A DNA stretch of 8,974 nt from Trichodesmium sp. MAG_R04. Lineage in GTDB: Bacteria; Cyanobacteriota; Cyanobacteriia; Cyanobacteriales; Microcoleaceae. Positions 7,103-8,974 of the stretch are shown in pieces. The DNA is taken from assembly GCA_023356515.1 (NCBI GenBank), contig JAKQYG010000143.1, positions 1-8,974 of the forward strand. Direction: 5' to 3'. The notes beneath the pieces are model-generated. The model was not told the DNA's origin and did not search any database. It saw only the letters and a program-made list of their open reading frames with translations. Numbering within the stretch: position 1 is the first letter of the stretch; each line of letters starts with the position of its first letter. Both the position numbers and the translations under genes were made by a program.

Positions 7103-7115
7103 AGTGTGATTAAAT

Positions 7116-7703
7116 ATGCCCGAAGAACAAGCCAAAGATTTTTTAGAAGCAAGACCTTGGTTATCAGGGATTTGCGATACTCAAAGCACTGAGGAATTAA
7201 AAAATAAGTATGATGGTTGGGCTAAGACTTATGATAGAGATGTCAGAAAAGATTGGTCTTTTATGCCTGGTAATATAGCAAGAACATTAAGCCAACTGCT
7301 TCCCCAGAAAGAAAGCGTGATTCTGGATGCTGGTGCTGGGACAGGTTTAGTAGGTGAAGCTTTGGCCCAAAAAGAATATAGTAATATTACTGCTGTTGAT
7401 TTGTCAGAAAAAATGCTGGCGATTGCTAAAGAGAGAGAAGTTTACAAGGCTCTCCATCAGAGTAATTTAGAAGATTCCCAGATGTTTAGCAATTCAGTAA
7501 CTTTTGATGCTATTATTGCAGCAGGAGTTTTTGCTTATGCCCATGCTGGTGTTAAGGTTCTAAATAATCTATTCTGCTTTTTAAAGGAAGAAGGAATTTT
7601 CTTGTTAACCATACGGGAAGACTATCGCCCTCAAATGCAGACGGCCTTAGAGGGATTACCGTGGACCTTAGTGAGTGAAGAACATTTTCCGATATATATA
7701 TGA
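7116..7703 (+). CDS. Class I SAM-dependent methyltransferase, C-terminus frameshifted, 195 aa as read
   Basis: This small-molecule methyltransferase has a Rossmann fold and resembles the METTL27/WBSCR27-like group, with the N-terminal motif LKNKYDGWAKTYDRDV (29-44). Motif I is VILDAGAGTGLVG (68-80), motif II AVDLSEKML (93-101), then FDAIIAAGVFAYAH (130-143) and LKEEGIFLLTIR (156-167). It starts 13 bases after the PLP enzyme with a weak GAGTG ribosome-binding site at 7102-7106, so the two are probably co-transcribed. The read frame stops early at FPIYI, right after an (AT)5 tract (7692-7701). Moving one base restores a family-like tail to 7749. Only about 14 residues are affected, so the protein may still fold. 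The substrate is unknown; context suggests the amine or amino acid made by the PLP enzyme. Confidence 0.85.
   Translation: MPEEQAKDFLEARPWLSGICDTQSTEELKNKYDGWAKTYDRDVRKDWSFMPGNIARTLSQLLPQKESVILDAGAGTGLVGEALAQKEYSNITAVDLSEKMLAIAKEREVYKALHQSNLEDSQMFSNSVTFDAIIAAGVFAYAHAGVKVLNNLFCFLKEEGIFLLTIREDYRPQMQTALEGLPWTLVSEEHFPIYI
7692..7701 (+). repeat. (AT)5 dinucleotide tract causing a frameshift
   Basis: Five AT units run from 7692 to 7701 within the end of the methyltransferase gene and create its TGA stop at 7701-7703. With three or six units the downstream frame would stay open to 7749. Such tracts expand and contract by replication slippage. Confidence 0.75.
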
Positions 7704-7749
7704 TGAAGCTAGGTTAATGTATATCCTAGCTTTTAAGAAGGAGCTATAA
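7702..7749 (+). pseudogene. Displaced C-terminal tail of the methyltransferase
   Basis: Read from 7702 the bases encode DEARLMYILAFKKEL and then TAA at 7747-7749. Joined to FPIY from the upstream frame this gives PIYDEARLMYILAFKKEL, the kind of closing strand (P-x-Y then a hydrophobic YI/VY strand ending in basic residues) that ends this methyltransferase group. It indicates the ancestral gene was about 209 codons. Confidence 0.65.
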
Positions 7750-7758
7750 CTAAAAAAG

Positions 7759-7869
7759 GGGGTTGCACATGAAAAAGTGATAATAGATTTTCAACTTTGC
7801 ATACATTAAGGAAAAAACTATCCAAAAATATTGATTTTCCGATTTTATCATTCATGAGTGTGCAACGCC
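7759..7869. mobile_element. MITE-like element 1 (ends GGxGTTGCACA), about 111 bp
   Basis: The left end GGGGTTGCACA (7759-7769) is matched by the inverse of the right end TGTGCAACGCC (7859-7869), with one mismatch. Similarity continues inward with gaps: TGAAAAAGTGATAATAGATT on the left against the inverse of the right arm, which reads TGAATGATAAAATCGGA. There is no coding capacity. A-rich runs flank both ends (7752-7757 and 7870-7876), so a target duplication cannot be judged. It begins 9 bases after the ancestral methyltransferase stop. Confidence 0.5.
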
Positions 7870-8036
7870 AAAAAAAGCTTAAACAATAATAGAGTTGTTT
7901 GGAAATAAAAATATGCTAAAAAGCATACTGTATAAGGCTTTGAGTATTTTAATTATAAAAATTACTATAAACCTTGACTGATAAGGGTTTTAGCTATTTT
8001 TTTTTGCTTAATTCCCAACAAATCTAATATTAAAAA

Positions 8037-8127
8037 CAGGACTTACGCAACAGCACTAATTGTAGTTGTGATATCTTGAAAAAAGACAAAATTATGCGCC
8101 ATATATAGCGGTACTGCGTAAGTCCTG
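8037..8127. mobile_element. MITE-like element 2 (ends CAGGACTTACGCA), 91 bp
   Basis: Perfect 13-bp terminal inverted repeats CAGGACTTACGCA (8037-8049) and TGCGTAAGTCCTG (8115-8127) enclose 65 non-coding bases. TAAAAA occurs directly before the left end (8031-8036) and three bases after the right end (8131-8136), which may be a remnant of a target duplication. GGACTTACGCA ends recur, from memory, in many cyanobacterial genomes. It ends 51 bases before the next start codon. Confidence 0.65.
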
Positions 8128-8178
8128 CTCTAAAAACTGGAATTCTTTTTTAAAAAAAATCTAAAAACAAAAAAGTCA

Positions 8179-8496
8179 ATGACTATCAATCACAGCCATC
8201 TCAAACCAGAAGGAGATATTGAATTGAGTGCAAACCAATCATTTTTTACTGTTGCAGGTAAACGGTTCTACTACACTTGGTTGCGTGATAATTGCTTAGA
8301 TTCTCAATCTCGCCATAGCGGTTCTTGGGAAAAACTCGATGACATTAGCAAGCACAAGACACCGCCTCAACCTTTATCGATTCAAATACAAGATAATAAT
8401 CTAATTATTGACTGGGATGAAAATCCTCCGCATCGCGGTATTTTTCCAATTTCTTGGTTGCTCAATAATACTTATGAATATAACCAACAAGCTTGA
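8179..8496 (+). CDS. Gamma-butyrobetaine-hydroxylase-like N-terminal domain protein, 105 aa, no catalytic domain
   Basis: The 105 residues match the N-terminal (DUF971/GBBH-like) domain of gamma-butyrobetaine and trimethyllysine dioxygenases: FTVAGKRFYYTWLRDNC (23-39), a second strand set LSIQIQDNNLIIDWDEN (66-82), and the closing HRGIFPISWLLNNTY (85-99). Of the zinc ligands usual in the family only Cys39 and His85 seem kept; the following Cys residues are replaced (NCLDSQSRH). The TauD-type dioxygenase domain with its HxD...H iron triad, which normally adds about 250 residues, is absent. The gene stops right after the domain and none of the three frames downstream resumes it. It is either a truncated dioxygenase or a standalone accessory domain. 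The ATG has no evident ribosome-binding site. The cupin gene begins 39 bases later. Confidence 0.65.
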   Translation: MTINHSHLKPEGDIELSANQSFFTVAGKRFYYTWLRDNCLDSQSRHSGSWEKLDDISKHKTPPQPLSIQIQDNNLIIDWDENPPHRGIFPISWLLNNTYEYNQQA

Positions 8497-8535
8497 AACC
8501 AACTTAGCACTAAAGGAAGAAAAGAATTAAAAATT

Positions 8536-8862
8536 ATGAAAAACCTCAATATTGATTTTGAAAAACTAAAAAATGAGTGGGAAAATAAAGGTTTTAAGTG
8601 TGAAACCCATGAAACACCTCCTGGAGACTATTGGTCAAGTGACGGTCATGAGAGTGATGAAATATTTATCCTTTTAGAAGGAGAATTAGAAGTATCCTTT
8701 GAAGGAAAAACTTACTACCCTACTGTTGGTCAAGAATTTCGAGTTCCTGCAAATGTTCCTCATACGTTTAAAAATCCTGGAACAACAGCTAATCACTTGA
8801 TTTGGCTTTATGCTTACCAATGGAAAGATAATGTTAGCGGTGCTAAAATATCGGCTAATTAG
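8536..8862 (+). CDS. Single-domain cupin protein, 108 aa
   Basis: This small beta-barrel protein of the cupin_2 type is probably cytoplasmic and metal-binding. Motif 1 is GHESDEIFILLEGELEV (37-53): His38 and Glu42 are in the ligand positions, while the first His of the usual HxH is Asp36. Motif 2 is GQEFRVPANVPHTFKN (65-80) with His76 and Asn80. Length fits a monodomain cupin. The roles of such proteins range from isomerase and dioxygenase to sensor, so none is assigned. It follows the GBBH-like gene by 39 bases on the same strand, with an AAAGGA about 17 bases ahead of the ATG, too far to be a good ribosome-binding site. A strong hairpin lies 47 bases beyond its stop. Confidence 0.88.
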   Translation: MKNLNIDFEKLKNEWENKGFKCETHETPPGDYWSSDGHESDEIFILLEGELEVSFEGKTYYPTVGQEFRVPANVPHTFKNPGTTANHLIWLYAYQWKDNVSGAKISAN

Positions 8863-8909
8863 GGCTTGCAGAACCACCATATCCATTCTGAAAGTAGATC
8901 GTCCTTTGA

Positions 8910-8970
8910 GCTATTGACACATGACAATAATTCATGGGGAAAATCCTCTGGAATTATTGTCATGTATAGC
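8910..8970. repeat. Long near-perfect hairpin at the right edge
   Basis: ACATGACAATAATTC (8919-8933) and GAATTATTGTCATGT (8951-8965) form a perfect 15-bp stem. GCTAT (8910-8914) and ATAGC (8966-8970) extend it by five pairs across a 4-base bulge (TGAC, 8915-8918), and the loop itself can pair GGGGA with TCCTC. No T-run follows before the window ends. It could end the cupin transcript or be a miniature hairpin repeat or the end of a mobile element. Confidence 0.6.
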
Positions 8971-8974
8971 AACG

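Larger units (their letters stand above)
7750..8178. other. 429-base spacer with two MITE-like elements
   Basis: No coding region is visible. Besides the elements at 7759-7869 and 8037-8127, it holds two small stems, AAACAA/TTGTTT (7881-7900) and TATGCT-AAAA-AGCATA (7912-7927), and a T-run near 7998-8005. A promoter for the downstream genes could lie here, but I cannot point to convincing boxes. Confidence 0.55.

Noticed and set aside
6907..7152. Minus-strand 81-codon open frame
   Set aside because: It is antisense to the end of the PLP enzyme and the start of the methyltransferase, and the sense strand explains the sequence fully.
5322..7967. 12-base direct repeat TAAAAATTACTA at 5322-5333 and 7956-7967 flanking the PLP-methyltransferase block
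   Set aside because: The repeat is AT-rich and a few such 12-base matches are expected by chance in 9 kb of this composition, so it is not good evidence for an excisable unit.
8686..8886. Minus-strand 66-codon open frame
   Set aside because: It is antisense to the conserved cupin motifs; no family resemblance.
1..8974. CRISPR array or tRNA/rRNA genes
   Set aside because: No regularly spaced direct repeats and no cloverleaf or rRNA signature were seen anywhere in the window.

Overview
The window looks like chromosomal DNA from a low-GC, probably filamentous cyanobacterium. The evidence is five copies of the octamer GCGATCGC (starting at 179, 508, 3893, 4436 and 6071), the cyanobacterial HIP1 signature; cyanobacterial-type housekeeping genes; long AT-rich spacers; and several small fold-back or MITE-like elements. 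I can support the phylum but not the genus.

Layout. Positions 1-1692 hold three minus-strand genes: the 5' end of glyQ (glycyl-tRNA synthetase alpha chain, running off the left edge), a DUF4336 metallo-beta-lactamase-like protein, and a 68-residue Cys-containing small protein that probably leads an operon with it. After a 388-base divergent spacer, three plus-strand housekeeping genes follow: tpiA (triosephosphate isomerase), folP (dihydropteroate synthase) and a DppB/OppB-type ABC-transporter permease. Each is separated by a non-coding spacer.

From about 5338 to the right edge the content changes to accessory metabolism. In order there are a 5'-truncated remnant of a DUF3326-like gene; a complete PLP enzyme of the Orn/Lys/Arg decarboxylase fold starting 4 bases later; a class I SAM methyltransferase 13 bases after that, whose C-terminal tail is thrown out of frame by an (AT)5 tract; a spacer with two MITE-like inverted-repeat elements; a short gene holding only the N-terminal domain of a gamma-butyrobetaine-hydroxylase-like protein with no catalytic domain; a single-domain cupin; and a long hairpin at the right edge.

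How the genes may work together. The left and centre are ordinary housekeeping genes (glycine charging, glycolysis/Calvin cycle, folate synthesis, peptide-type import). The right third reads as a small biosynthetic or catabolic cassette for an amine or amino-acid product: PLP carbon chemistry, N- or O-methylation, an oxygenase-like domain and a cupin. It appears damaged or rearranged at three of its five genes. Its product cannot be read from the sequence. The main points to check are the frameshifted methyltransferase, the two truncated genes and whether intact versions of this neighbourhood exist elsewhere.
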